64,000 nucleotides of DNA, taken from positions 50,500 through 114,499 of the forward strand of contig CAVSFO010000021.1 in the NCBI GenBank assembly GCA_963727245.1, given 5' to 3'. Origin of the DNA: JBKQVT01 sp963727245. Its GTDB lineage: Bacteria; Planctomycetota; Planctomycetia; Pirellulales; Thermoguttaceae. Below the pieces are notes generated by a model. The model was not told the origin of the DNA. It saw nothing but the letters and a program-made list of their open reading frames with translations, and searched no databases. Below are positions 27,587 through 36,492 of this stretch, piece by piece; the first letter of the stretch is position 1, and each line of letters begins with the position of its first letter. Made by a program: the position numbers and the translations under genes.

Positions 27587-27910
27587 TCATAACAGGTCGT
27601 GGCGCGACACTGCGTCGCGCGCGCTGTGCCACACGCGTAGAATGTATACCACGGGCCCCTGAATCTGGAACAGGAGCCGGTAGGTTCCCCGCCGTTTGCC
27701 GAAATGGAGTTCGCGGATTTCCATACCGACCTCTTCCGCCTCCGCCGCAATTGCGCACCGTTGCGGCATGGTCTCCAACTTTTCGAGCAGGCCCATCAGC
27801 CGCGAAAGCCACTTCCCCCCGGCCTCGACGGCTGACTGCTGGCGAAACCAGGCGAGAACCTCCGCCACGTCCCGCTCGGCCTTCTCGGTCAGTCGGACTT
27901 GATACTTCAC
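27587..27910 (-). CDS. ParE/RelE-family toxin
   Basis: 107 residues. Family features: KYQVRLTEKAERDVAEVLAW at the N-terminus, a helical hairpin (WLSRLMGLLEKLETMP), then strands with IRELHFGKRRGTYRLLFQI and a final VVYILRVWHSARD. The RYRLLF-like core and the terminal W-H-x-R are typical. One base separates it from the antitoxin stop. ParE types poison gyrase and RelE types cut mRNA; sequence alone does not decide which. Confidence 0.88.
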   Translation of the reverse strand: MKYQVRLTEKAERDVAEVLAWFRQQSAVEAGGKWLSRLMGLLEKLETMPQRCAIAAEAEEVGMEIRELHFGKRRGTYRLLFQIQGPVVYILRVWHSARDAVSRHDLL

Positions 27911-27911
27911 G

Positions 27912-28220
27912 TCATGCGTCCCTGGTGGGGATGCCGTGTTTCCTGGCCAGGGCCTTAAGCGTCGCCCGGGCGGGCTTCGTGCGTCCGGCCTCCACGTCGG
28001 CCAGCGCCTCGCGGATTGCGGCCACCGTTTCCTCGTGCTGGATTTGGGCCGCCGTCTCGGCCAATCGTCGATAAGCGGCCGCGTCCTGGATGACGACTTC
28101 CGCCTTGCCGTTGACCGTCAGCACGACCGGCGCGCCGGTCTTGCGTAATTGCTTCAGGTAGGCGGCAGTCTGCCGCTTGAAATTCGTCAGGGAATCGATG
28201 TCGCTGCACACGTTCAGCAT
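27912..28220 (-). CDS. Phd/YefM-family antitoxin
   Basis: 102 residues, first gene of the pair, start ATG 28220 with AAAGGAGG at a 5-nt gap. The Phd fold shows in SLTNFKRQTAAYLKQLRKTG, PVVLTVNGKAEVVIQDAAAY. The C-terminal helix (VAAIREALADVEAGRTKPAR) is the toxin-binding part. Such antitoxins bind their own promoter. Confidence 0.9.
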   Translation of the reverse strand: MLNVCSDIDSLTNFKRQTAAYLKQLRKTGAPVVLTVNGKAEVVIQDAAAYRRLAETAAQIQHEETVAAIREALADVEAGRTKPARATLKALARKHGIPTRDA

Positions 28221-28266
28221 AGAACCTCCTTTCGCACTTAATTTAATGCTAATTCTATGCTAGCAG
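28221..28266 (-). promoter_or_regulatory. Antitoxin promoter/operator region
   Basis: An AT-rich island directly upstream of the antitoxin. On the minus strand it reads TGCTAGCA (palindrome) overlapping two TAGCAT direct repeats five bases apart, then TTAAATTAA, then the ribosome site. This is the usual place for autoregulation by Phd/YefM proteins; the exact -35 and -10 are not clear. Confidence 0.5.
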
Positions 28267-28305
28267 ATTGCGGTCGCTCGGGCAAGGGGGCCGCGGAGCC
28301 AATCC

Positions 28306-29365
28306 CTACTCCCGCCCCTCCAGCACCGCTTTCAGCAGCAGCGGCCAGGCGATGGTGGCGTCGCAATGGACCTCGGCGAAACGGCCCCCTTCCTCGACGC
28401 TGAGAAACTTGCCCCAGGAGACCCCCTCCGTGTACGTGCAGCCGCTCAGGCCGCCCCAATGGACCGGCTCCGGACAGAATCCGCACGCCGTAGCGGAAGC
28501 GCGGCACCGCCAGCTTCGCCCCCAGGCGCATGTTGATGATCTCGCTGAACGGGCCGGCCTGCTGCGCCCAATTGCGGGGCACGCCGCCGCCGACCGTGAA
28601 GATGCCGAGGCTGCCGGCCTGCTGCATGCGGCGGGCGTAATCGCACAGGTCCAGGAACGGATTGAACGACGGCACGCGGGCAAAAAACGCCTCCAGGTCG
28701 GCCTCGTCGCCCGGGCGATAGCCCTGCCCGAGAGAGAAGGTCGCCACGTCCAGGCCCAATTCGGAATCGGTCAAGGCGGGGACATAGACGGGCACATCGC
28801 GGCGAAAGGCACAGCCCAGGATGCTGGGCATCTGCCCCTTTTCCAGCAGCTTGCGTCCCAATTCCCGATTGATCCGCCACGAACAGGCCGGCTGCGACCA
28901 GTCGAAGCCGGCCAGCACCTCGCTGACCAACTCCTGGGCGTGCGAGAAATTGGCCTCCATCTCCAGCGTGTCGTAGACCCGATTGTATCCCCAATCGTAA
29001 AGCTGCTTGTCGCTCAGCCGGGGATCGTGCTTGTAGTGGGTGCAGCCGATGGCCTCCGACAGCCCGTGGGCCATCACGGCGCCGGTGCAGACGATCATCT
29101 GGGCCAGGCCGGCGTCGATCATTTCGCAGAGCACGCGGCCCATCTTCCCCACCGTCATGGCCCCGGAGACGGTGACCACCCGGGTGCAGGCCGGGTCGTC
29201 GGCCATGGTGCGGAAGACGCGGAAGGCTTCGCCCAGTTCGCGGCCGCCGAAAGCGGTGCGGGACATCCGCTCCAGCAGGTCGGCCATGCCGTCGGCGCGG
29301 CGGATATCGAGGGATTCCAACGGTTCCAGGCCGTCCTGGCGGCCGTCGTGGTGAGATCGGGTCAT
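28306..29365 (-). CDS. Deoxyhypusine-synthase-like protein (one frameshift)
   Basis: NAD-dependent aminobutyl transfer family. ATG 29365 has GGAG nine bases upstream. Blocks: TRVVTVSGAMTVGKMGRVL, MIVCTGAVMAHGLSEAIG, FTVGGGVPRNWAQQ, and the active-site Lys in GCTYTEGVSWGKFLSVEE. The frame breaks near 28480 after RYGVRI; the rest (CPEPVHWGGLSG to LLLKAVLEGRE) is in the neighbouring frame. Bacteria lack eIF5A, so these homologues act on free polyamines; sym-homospermidine synthesis from putrescine/spermidine is one proven role of DHS relatives. Here it is divergent from a canonical homospermidine synthase, which makes redundancy or a different product possible. Confidence 0.85.
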
Positions 29366-29638
29366 CGAGAAAGGCTCCTCTCTGGCGGCGCAACCGCGGC
29401 CGCGCCGCCTGGCATCCGTCATTTCAGGGCCCGCCGAGTTAGTTGTCAAGAGGGAGGCACCCCGTGGCGGGTCGGTCCGCATCTGGCCCACGACCGATCC
29501 GCATCCTTGACCGCAGCGGGTTTTCAAGCCAAAATCAAGGTCTTGTGCTAGGGTATTGATAGGATCCGTTGTTGCCGCGGGGGGCGTGCCAAAAGAGCCA
29601 GTCCTTCCCGGGGCTGTCCCCTGGAGCCGGCCGCATCG

Positions 29639-31099
29639 ATGCCGCCTTTTGAGAATAAGGTCCTCTTCCTGGGTTTTGGGGCGGTCGCGCAGTGTACGCT
29701 GCCGATCTTCCTCAAACACGTGCGGGTCCCGCCGAAGAACATCACCGTGATGGACTTCGAGGACAAGGCCGACGCCCTGGCGCCTTGGATCGAGCAGGGG
29801 ATCGGCTTTGTCCGCAACCGCATCGGCCCGGATAACCTCGGCGCGCTGTTGGGCAAATACCTTTCGGCGGGCGACCTGCTGGTCGACCTGGCCTGGAACA
29901 TCGATTGCTGCGAGTTGCTCCAATGGTGTCGCCGGCGGGGGGTGCTTTACGTCAACACCTCGGTGGAGGTCTGGAACCCTTATGCGGACGCCGAGAACAA
30001 GCACCCCACCGAAAAAACCCTCTACTGGCGGCACATGAACATCCGCCGCCTGGTGGCGGGCTGGAACGACCCCGGTCCCACCGCGGTCCTGGAGCACGGC
30101 GCCAATCCCGGCCTCATCTCGCACTGGACCAAGCAAGGGCTCATCGACATCGGCGAAAACCTGCTGGCCGACAAGCGGGTGGCCGCCGCCGCCGCCGAGG
30201 ACATCCGGCACTGGATCGACACCGGCAGCTTCAACCGCCTGGCCAGGAGCCTAGGCGTCAAGGTCATCCACTGCAGCGAGCGGGACACGCAGATCAGCGA
30301 TCGTCCCAAGGAGGTCGACGAGTTCGTCAATACCTGGAGCATCGAGGGTTTTCGCGAGGAGGGGACGACCACCGCCGAGGAATGGGCTGGGGCACTCACG
30401 AAAAGGAACTGCCCGACCTGGCCCACCAACACCACGAGGGACCGAAGAACCAAATCTGCCTGGCCCGCATGGGCATGAACACCTGGGTCCGCTCCTGGGT
30501 CCCCTACTACAACATCCACGGCATGGTCGTCCGCCACGGCGAGGCGTTTTCGATTTCCGATTTTCTCAGCGTCTGGGAGGACGGCCGGGCCGTCTACCGC
30601 CCCACCGTCCACTACGCCTATTGCCCCTGCGACGCCGCCATCGCTTCGCTCCAGGAGATGCGGGGATACAATTACCAGTTCCAGCCGAATCTGCGGATCA
30701 TGAACGACGAGATCACCGCAGGGGCCGACATCTTGGGGGCGCTATTGATGGGCCACGCCTACAACGCCTGGTGGACCGGCAGCGACCTGAGCATCGAGGA
30801 GTCGCGGCGGCTGGTGCCCCATCAAAACGCCACCACCGTGCAAGTGGCCATCTCGGCGGTGGCGGCCGTGCTGTGGATGATCGCCAATCCGCGCCGCGGC
30901 GTCTGCCTGCCCGACCAATTGCCGCACGATTTCATTCTCAAAATCGCCCGCCCCTGGCTGGGCAAGAACCTGTCGATCGCGGCCGACTGGACGCCGCTGC
31001 GGCACATCAACCATGCCTTTGGGGGCTGGCATGTCGCGGCCCTACGATTTCGACGATCCCTGGCAGTTCAAAAATTTCCTTGTTGACGAGGCGACCTGA
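29639..31099 (+). CDS. hss: Homospermidine synthase (two frameshifts)
   Basis: Joins two putrescines, with NAD+, into sym-homospermidine. N-terminal Rossmann motif KVLFLGFGAVAQCTLP; then NTSVEVWNPY, TAVLEHGANPGLISHW, ERDTQISDRPKE, VNTWSIEGF, GWGTHEKELP, HNEA-like RHGEAFSISDF, RPTVHYAYCPCDA, SIEESRRLVPHQNAT and ADWTPL, all as in characterised bacterial enzymes. Frames break near 30380 (one base missing before MGWGTHE) and near 31035 (before SRPYDFDDPW). TGA at 31097-31099 shares a base with the next ATG, so the decarboxylase is coupled. Confidence 0.9.
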
Positions 31100-32238
31100 T
31101 GATTGCACCGGCAAGTTTGCGCCGCCTGGCCCAAGAGCACGGCACGCCGCTTTTTATCGTGGACCACGCGGTCCTGCGGAAGAACTACGCCCGCTTCAAG
31201 CGGCTGCTGCCCCGCGTGCAGGCCTACTACGCCGTGAAGGCCAACCCCGATCCGGCGATCGTCAAGACGCTCTACGAGGCGGGGGCCAGCTTCGACGTGG
31301 CCTCCATGCCCGAGTTCCTCATCGTCTACGAAAACATCAAGTCGCTGCCGGCCAAGGCGCGGCAGGACTTCATCTGGGACAAGATCATCTACGCCAATCC
31401 CATCAAGGCCAACGAGACCCTGCGGGACCTCGACCCCTACAAGCCCTTGGTGACCTACGACAACCTGGCGGAGATCGGCAAGATTCGCCGCTATTCGCCC
31501 CATGCCGGCCTGGCGCTGCGGATTCGCGTGCCCAATACCGGCGCCATGGTCGAGCTGTCGTCGAAGTTCGGCGCCGCGCCCGGCGAGGCGGTCGACCTGA
31601 TCCAGGCGGCCTTCGACGCCGGCCTGGTGGTCGAGGGGCTCAGCTTCCACGTCGGCAGCCAGACGACCAATTATGACAATTTCGTCCAGGCCCTGCACCT
31701 GGCCGCCGGCATCTTCCAGGAGGCGGCGCTGCGGGGCTTCGACAAGCTCAACATCCTCGACATCGGCGGCGGCTTTCCCGCCCCCTACAACAACACCGTC
31801 CGCCCCTTTGAAGAACTCGCCCGCATGCTCAACTCCGAGTTCAAGCGGCTCTTTTCCCCGCGCATCGAGATCCTGGCCGAGCCGGGCCGCTTCCTGGTGG
31901 CCACCGCCGCCGCCGCCGTGGTCAAAATCATCGGCGCCGCCGTCCGCGACGGCAAACCCTGCTACTACGTCGACAACGGCGTCTACCACACCTTCTCCGG
32001 CATCATCTTTGACCATTGCCAATACCACCTCAAGGCATTCAAGCGCGGTTCCACGCAGATTTGCTCGGTCTTCGGGCCGACCTGCGACGCCTTGGACACC
32101 ATCTCCCTGGCCGAGGACTTGCCCGAGCTGCGCCTGGGCGACTTTCTCTACAGCGAAAACATCGGCGCCTACAGCCACGCCTCGTCGACTTCGTTCAACG
32201 GTTTCCCACCGGCGAAGGTCTTGCACATCAATGTCTAA
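31099..32238 (+). CDS. Fold-III PLP decarboxylase, probably ornithine decarboxylase
   Basis: 379 residues. The PLP Lys is in VQAYYAVKANPDPAI; the family also shows LSFHVGSQTT, LNILDIGGGFPAPY, EILAEPGRF, the catalytic Cys in FGPTCDALDTI and the C-terminal SENIGAYSHASSTSFNGFPP. The FGPTCDALD and GAY...STSFNGF motifs favour ornithine (or ornithine/lysine) decarboxylase over diaminopimelate or carboxynorspermidine decarboxylase. It would feed putrescine to the synthase encoded just before it, with which it overlaps by one base. Confidence 0.85.
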   Translation: MIAPASLRRLAQEHGTPLFIVDHAVLRKNYARFKRLLPRVQAYYAVKANPDPAIVKTLYEAGASFDVASMPEFLIVYENIKSLPAKARQDFIWDKIIYANPIKANETLRDLDPYKPLVTYDNLAEIGKIRRYSPHAGLALRIRVPNTGAMVELSSKFGAAPGEAVDLIQAAFDAGLVVEGLSFHVGSQTTNYDNFVQALHLAAGIFQEAALRGFDKLNILDIGGGFPAPYNNTVRPFEELARMLNSEFKRLFSPRIEILAEPGRFLVATAAAAVVKIIGAAVRDGKPCYYVDNGVYHTFSGIIFDHCQYHLKAFKRGSTQICSVFGPTCDALDTISLAEDLPELRLGDFLYSENIGAYSHASSTSFNGFPPAKVLHINV

Positions 32239-32255
32239 TTCCGGAGGACCCCAAG

Positions 32256-32810
32256 GTGTCTGATCCGCTAGTACCCATCGAGTGTTTTTTCACCCAGGGC
32301 GTCGGCAAGCACCGCAACCAGTTGCAGAGCTTCGAGTTGGCGCTGCGCGACGCCGGCATCGAGATGTGCAACCTGGTGCGCGTCTCCAGCATCTTTCCGC
32401 CCCACTGCAAGGTCATTCCGAAGAAGCAGGGGCTGATGAAGCTCTACCCCGGTCAGCTCACTTACGTGGTGCTGGCCGAGACCTCGACCAACGAGCCTTC
32501 CCGGCTGGTGGGGGCCGCCGTCGGCCTGGCCTTGCCCGCCCAGGGCCATCGCTACGGGTACATCAGCGAGCACCATTGTTTCGGCATGACCGAGCCGAAA
32601 CTCCGCGATTTCGTCGAGGACATGGCCGCCACCATGCTGGCCACCACCTTGGGCATCGAGTTCGATCCCGAGACGGCCTACGACCAGCGGAAAGAGATCT
32701 ATCACATGTCGGGCAAGATCATTCGCACCCGTGCCTGTGCGCAGACGGCTGAAGGAGACAAGAGCGGCCTCTGGACCACGGTGACCGCGGCGGCGGTGTT
32801 TCTTTTCTAG
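32256..32810 (+). CDS. pdaD: Pyruvoyl-dependent arginine decarboxylase
   Basis: 184 residues, the typical length. GTG at 32256 follows CCGGAGG at 8 nt. The proenzyme self-cleaves at the Ser pair in NLVRVSSIFPPHCKVIPK to make the pyruvoyl group. Other blocks are ECFFTQGVGKHRNQLQSFEL, ISEHHCFGMTEPK and the final KIIRTRACAQTAEGDKSGLW. Makes agmatine from arginine, the substrate of the agmatinase at 26586-27470. Its stop codon is the first base of a heptamer array. Confidence 0.93.
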   Translation: MSDPLVPIECFFTQGVGKHRNQLQSFELALRDAGIEMCNLVRVSSIFPPHCKVIPKKQGLMKLYPGQLTYVVLAETSTNEPSRLVGAAVGLALPAQGHRYGYISEHHCFGMTEPKLRDFVEDMAATMLATTLGIEFDPETAYDQRKEIYHMSGKIIRTRACAQTAEGDKSGLWTTVTAAAVFLF

Positions 32811-32918
32811 GGGCCAGGGGCCAGGGGCCAGGGACCAGGGGCCAGGGGCCAGGGACCAGGGGCCAGGGACCAGGGACCAGGGACCAGAGGCCAGAGGCCA
32901 GGGACCAGGGACCAGGGA
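32810..32918. repeat. Heptamer array GGGGCCA/GGGACCA, 15 units
   Basis: About 15 exact-length 7-nt units (GGGGCCA, GGGACCA and GAGGCCA) starting at the pdaD stop. The G-rich strand could form quadruplexes. An inverted array of the same units is at 33369-33436, with the four-helix-bundle gene between. Confidence 0.85.
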
Positions 32919-32997
32919 GGGGGAAGCGGGGGATAGGGACAAGAGGGCTTTCGCGATGAAGGGGCCGTATGCAAAGCTTCGCGAAGGGAGGTCGCCA

Positions 32998-33368
32998 GTG
33001 GAAGTCAAGGGCTACCGCGACCTGAAGGTGTGGCAGTTGGGAGTCGCACTTGCCAAGGAAGTCTACCTTCTGACCCGCGGGTTTCCGAAACACGAGGTTT
33101 ACGGCCTGAGCAGCCAGGCTCAACGCGCGGCTGTGTCGATTCCCGCGAATATCGCCGAAGGGCACGCCAGGGACTCGACACGAGAATACTTACAGCACGT
33201 CTCCATCGCCCAAGGGTCCCTTGCCGAGTTGGAAACGCACCTCATCCTGGCGGAATCTCTGAATTACTGTGCGCATACCCGGGGTCGCGCCACTTCTTGA
33301 AGAATGCGCAGGTGGGGCGAATGCTCAGCGGGCTTCAACGCAGTCTACGGGCCAAGATTGACACCTGA
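32998..33368 (+). CDS. Four-helix-bundle protein (S23/bAvd family), two frameshifts
   Basis: GTG at 32998 has GGGAGG upstream and gives VEVKGYRDLKVWQLGVALAK, the family N-terminus; then LTRGFPKHEVYGLSSQAQRA, VSIPANIAEGHARDSTREYL and LAELETHLILAESL. The end should read VAPLLEECAQ then VGRMLSGLQRSL. These lie in two other frames, so single-base errors fall near 33278 and 33313. The family was first found in 23S rRNA intervening sequences and occurs in diversity-generating retroelements. Its role as a stand-alone gene is unknown. Direct heptamer arrays flank it on both sides. Confidence 0.82.
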
Positions 33369-33434
33369 TCCCTGGCCCCCGGCCCCTGGCCCCTGGTCCC
33401 TGGCCCCCGGTCCCTGGTCCCCGGCCCCTGGTCC

Positions 33435-33436
<2 letters not shown>
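33369..33436. repeat. Heptamer array CCCTGGY, inverted partner
   Basis: About nine 7-nt units (CCCCTGG, TCCCTGG, CCCCCGG), the reverse complement of those at 32810-32918, running from the end of the four-helix-bundle gene to the last codon of the facing epimerase-type gene. Confidence 0.85.
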
Positions 33437-34409
<973 letters not shown>

Positions 34410-34476
34410 CGTGGTCATCCTTTCCGAGTTTTTCGGTTCATGCCCGGGGCAGTAACGGTTCACGCCCCCGTGCCGA

Positions 34477-34558
34477 CACTAGCCCGAAGCGCGAGCGAGG
34501 GGGTGCTACGCAACGGCCTGCCATCGTTCCACCCTCGCTTGCGCTTCGGGCTAGTGTT
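34477..34558. repeat. Family F inverted repeat (CTAGCCCGAAGCGC)
   Basis: Arms ACTAGCCCGAAGCGCGAGCG and CGCTTGCGCTTCGGGCTAGT around a ~30-nt loop, between the epimerase-type gene and mtnA. One copy in the window. The interval 34410-34625 holds nothing else. Confidence 0.75.
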
Positions 34559-34625
34559 TTGCCGTGAACGGCTACCCGGGGCACAACCAGCCGCCCGCCA
34601 GCGACACGTCATGCTAAAGCATAAC

Positions 34626-35717
34626 CTACGATCCGTGATCGGGCGAGCCGGGGTTGTCCGGGCGGATCGGCCCCACCATCTCCGCGATCCGCTGGCGGTT
34701 GACCGGGCGAATCACGCCCCGCGGGCAGATAATCGCGGCGATCAGCGCCGCCGGCGTGACGTCGAAGGCCGGGTTGTACACGTCGATCCCCTCCGGCGCC
34801 GTCTGGCGGCCGAAACCGTGGGTGATCTCCCGCGGGTCGCGGCACTCGATGGGAATCGCCCGCCCGTCGGGAATCGCCAGGTCGAAGGTGCTGGTGGGGG
34901 CGGCCACGTAAAAGGGAATCTTGTGCGCGGCGGCCGAGAGGGCCACGCCGTACGTGCCGATCTTGTTGGCCGTGTCGCCGTTGGCGGCGATGCGGTCGGC
35001 CCCGGTGACGACCGCCTGCACGCGCCCCTCGCGCATCACCTGGGCCGCCGCCGAGTCGCAAATCAGCGTCACCTCGATCCCCCGTTGCTGCAATTCCCAG
35101 GCGGTCAGCCGGGCGCCCTGCAAGAGCGGGCGGGTCTCGTCGGCATAGACGTGCAGCCGCTTGCCCGACTCGACGGCCGCAAACAGCACCGCCAGGGCCG
35201 TACCGTAGTCGGCCGTGGCCAGGCCGCCGGCGTTACAATGGGTGAGCACGCCCTGGCCGTCGGCCAACAGCGCCGCGCCGTGCCGGCCGATCGCCCGGCA
35301 CATCTGCCGGTCTTCCTCGTGGACGGCCCGGGCCTCGGCCAGCAGCGCGGCGGTAATTTCGCGGGGCCCTTGGCCGCGGTTTCGCTCGGCCGCCGCCTTC
35401 ATGCGCTCGAGCGCCCAGAAGAGGTTCACGGCCGTCGGCCGGCTGCCGGCCAGGTAGCCGGTCACTTCGTCGAGGCGGCGGAAGAAGGCCGCCTCGTCGC
35501 CGGCCACCGCCGTCTGCACGCCCACGCACACGCCGTAGGCGGCGGCGATGCCGATGGCCGGGGCGCCGCGGACGCGCAAGCTTCGGATGGCCTCCCAGAC
35601 GGCTTCCACCGTGCGGCAATCGATCTCGGTCAGTTCGACCGGCAGCAGCGTCTGGTCGATCAACCGCAAGTGCCCGTCGGCACCGCCGACCCAGTGGAGG
35701 GTTTCCAGGTTTTTCAT
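34626..35717 (-). CDS. mtnA: S-methyl-5-thioribose-1-phosphate isomerase
   Basis: 363 residues; methionine salvage. ATG 35717 gives MKNLETLHWVGGADG, and the frame upstream is only repeat-derived sequence. Catalytic Cys in VLTHCNAGGLATADYGTAL, catalytic Asp in VVTGADRIAANGDTANKIGT, plus LRVRGAPAIGIAAAYG near the N-terminus and the DVYNPAFDVTPAALI end that distinguish MtnA from eIF2B subunits. The downstream steps of the pathway are not nearby. Confidence 0.95.
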   Translation of the reverse strand: MKNLETLHWVGGADGHLRLIDQTLLPVELTEIDCRTVEAVWEAIRSLRVRGAPAIGIAAAYGVCVGVQTAVAGDEAAFFRRLDEVTGYLAGSRPTAVNLFWALERMKAAAERNRGQGPREITAALLAEARAVHEEDRQMCRAIGRHGAALLADGQGVLTHCNAGGLATADYGTALAVLFAAVESGKRLHVYADETRPLLQGARLTAWELQQRGIEVTLICDSAAAQVMREGRVQAVVTGADRIAANGDTANKIGTYGVALSAAAHKIPFYVAAPTSTFDLAIPDGRAIPIECRDPREITHGFGRQTAPEGIDVYNPAFDVTPAALIAAIICPRGVIRPVNRQRIAEMVGPIRPDNPGSPDHGS

Positions 35718-35748
35718 CGCGTGGGAAAATCCTTCCGTGCCGTCGCCT

Positions 35749-36384
35749 TCACGAAATGCCTGGTGAGCCCCGGGCGTAAGCCCGGGGATGATGTCGATCA
35801 TTCGCTGGGCGGTGCGCACCGTTATCCCCGGGCTTACGCCCGGGCTCACTCGTAGGGACGTGCCGGCCTTGCTTGCGGAGCGTGGTTTGCAAAGCGGCGT
35901 TCCTGGCGCTGAGCTTCTCGACCAGCCGGTGCCGAAAGGCCACGAGCTTCTCCTGCAAATCGCCGCGCGCGATGGCCAGGATCTCCACGGCCAGCAGGCC
36001 GGCATTGCGGGCCCCGCCGCCGCCGACGGCCACCGCCGCCACCGGCACGTCGCCGGGCATCTGCACCGTCGAGAGCAACGAGTCCAAGCCGCCTTGCAGG
36101 TCCGTCGGCACGGGGATGCCGATCACCGGCAAGACGGTGTGCGAGGCCACCACGCCGGCCAGGTGGGCCGCCCCGCCGGCGGCCGCGATGATCACCTGGA
36201 TCCCCGCGCCGCCGCCATCGTGGCATATTGGCGGACCATCTCGGGCGTGCGGTGCGGCACTCATCACCCCGACTTCATAAGGAACGCCGAACTCGTCCAG
36301 GGCGTCGGCGGCGGCCTCGATCTTCGGCCAATCGCTGTCGCTGCCCATCACGATGCCCACCAGGGGCGAAACGGTTTCTGACAT
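35749..36384 (-). CDS. purE: N5-carboxyaminoimidazole ribonucleotide mutase, with repeat-encoded tail
   Basis: Purine synthesis. SPLVGIVMGSDSDWPKIEAA opens the protein and QVIIAAAGGAAHLAGVVASH, PVIGIPVPT and MPGDVPVAAVAVGGGGARNA follow. The region that should read SAHRTPEMVRQYATMAAARG is scrambled as SAAPHARDGPPICHDGGGAG: one extra base near 36258 and one missing near 36200 shift ~20 codons out of frame and back. Active-site residues lie there, so sequencing error is likely. The natural end is near LVEKLSARNAALQ; beyond it ~50 codons read through the family G inverted repeat, both arms translated, to TGA at 35749. Confidence 0.9.
   Translation of the reverse strand: MSETVSPLVGIVMGSDSDWPKIEAAADALDEFGVPYEVGVMSAAPHARDGPPICHDGGGAGIQVIIAAAGGAAHLAGVVASHTVLPVIGIPVPTDLQGGLDSLLSTVQMPGDVPVAAVAVGGGGARNAGLLAVEILAIARGDLQEKLVAFRHRLVEKLSARNAALQTTLRKQGRHVPTSEPGRKPGDNGAHRPANDRHHPRAYARGSPGIS
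35763..35850. repeat. Family G inverted repeat (CCCGGGCGTAAGCCCGGGG)
   Basis: Arms GTGAGCCCCGGGCGTAAGCC and GGCTTACGCCCGGGCTCAC with ~35-nt loop. It sits inside the 3' part of the purE frame and upstream of mtnA. Confidence 0.8.
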
Positions 36385-36421
36385 CAGTGGTTCTCCAAGC
36401 GGCGGAGGTTGGCGCCTCAGT

Positions 36422-36492
36422 CCCCCGGGGCGGCAGCCCCGGGGCTTTTCCCGATCCCTAAATCCCCAAATCCCTAATCCCTAAATCCCTAT
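36422..36492. repeat. GC hairpin plus AAATCCCT array between ald and purE
   Basis: CCCCGGGGC GGCA GCCCCGGGG CTTTT at 36424-36450 looks like a plus-strand terminator though no plus-strand gene ends here. Directly after it, ATCCCTA-type units (six, with spacing 7-8) run to the ald stop codon. Confidence 0.6.

Noticed and set aside
28238..30211. 657-residue protein containing the DHS-like domain
   Set aside because: The N-terminal 280 residues are antisense to homospermidine synthase; the real start is ATG 29365 with a ribosome site.
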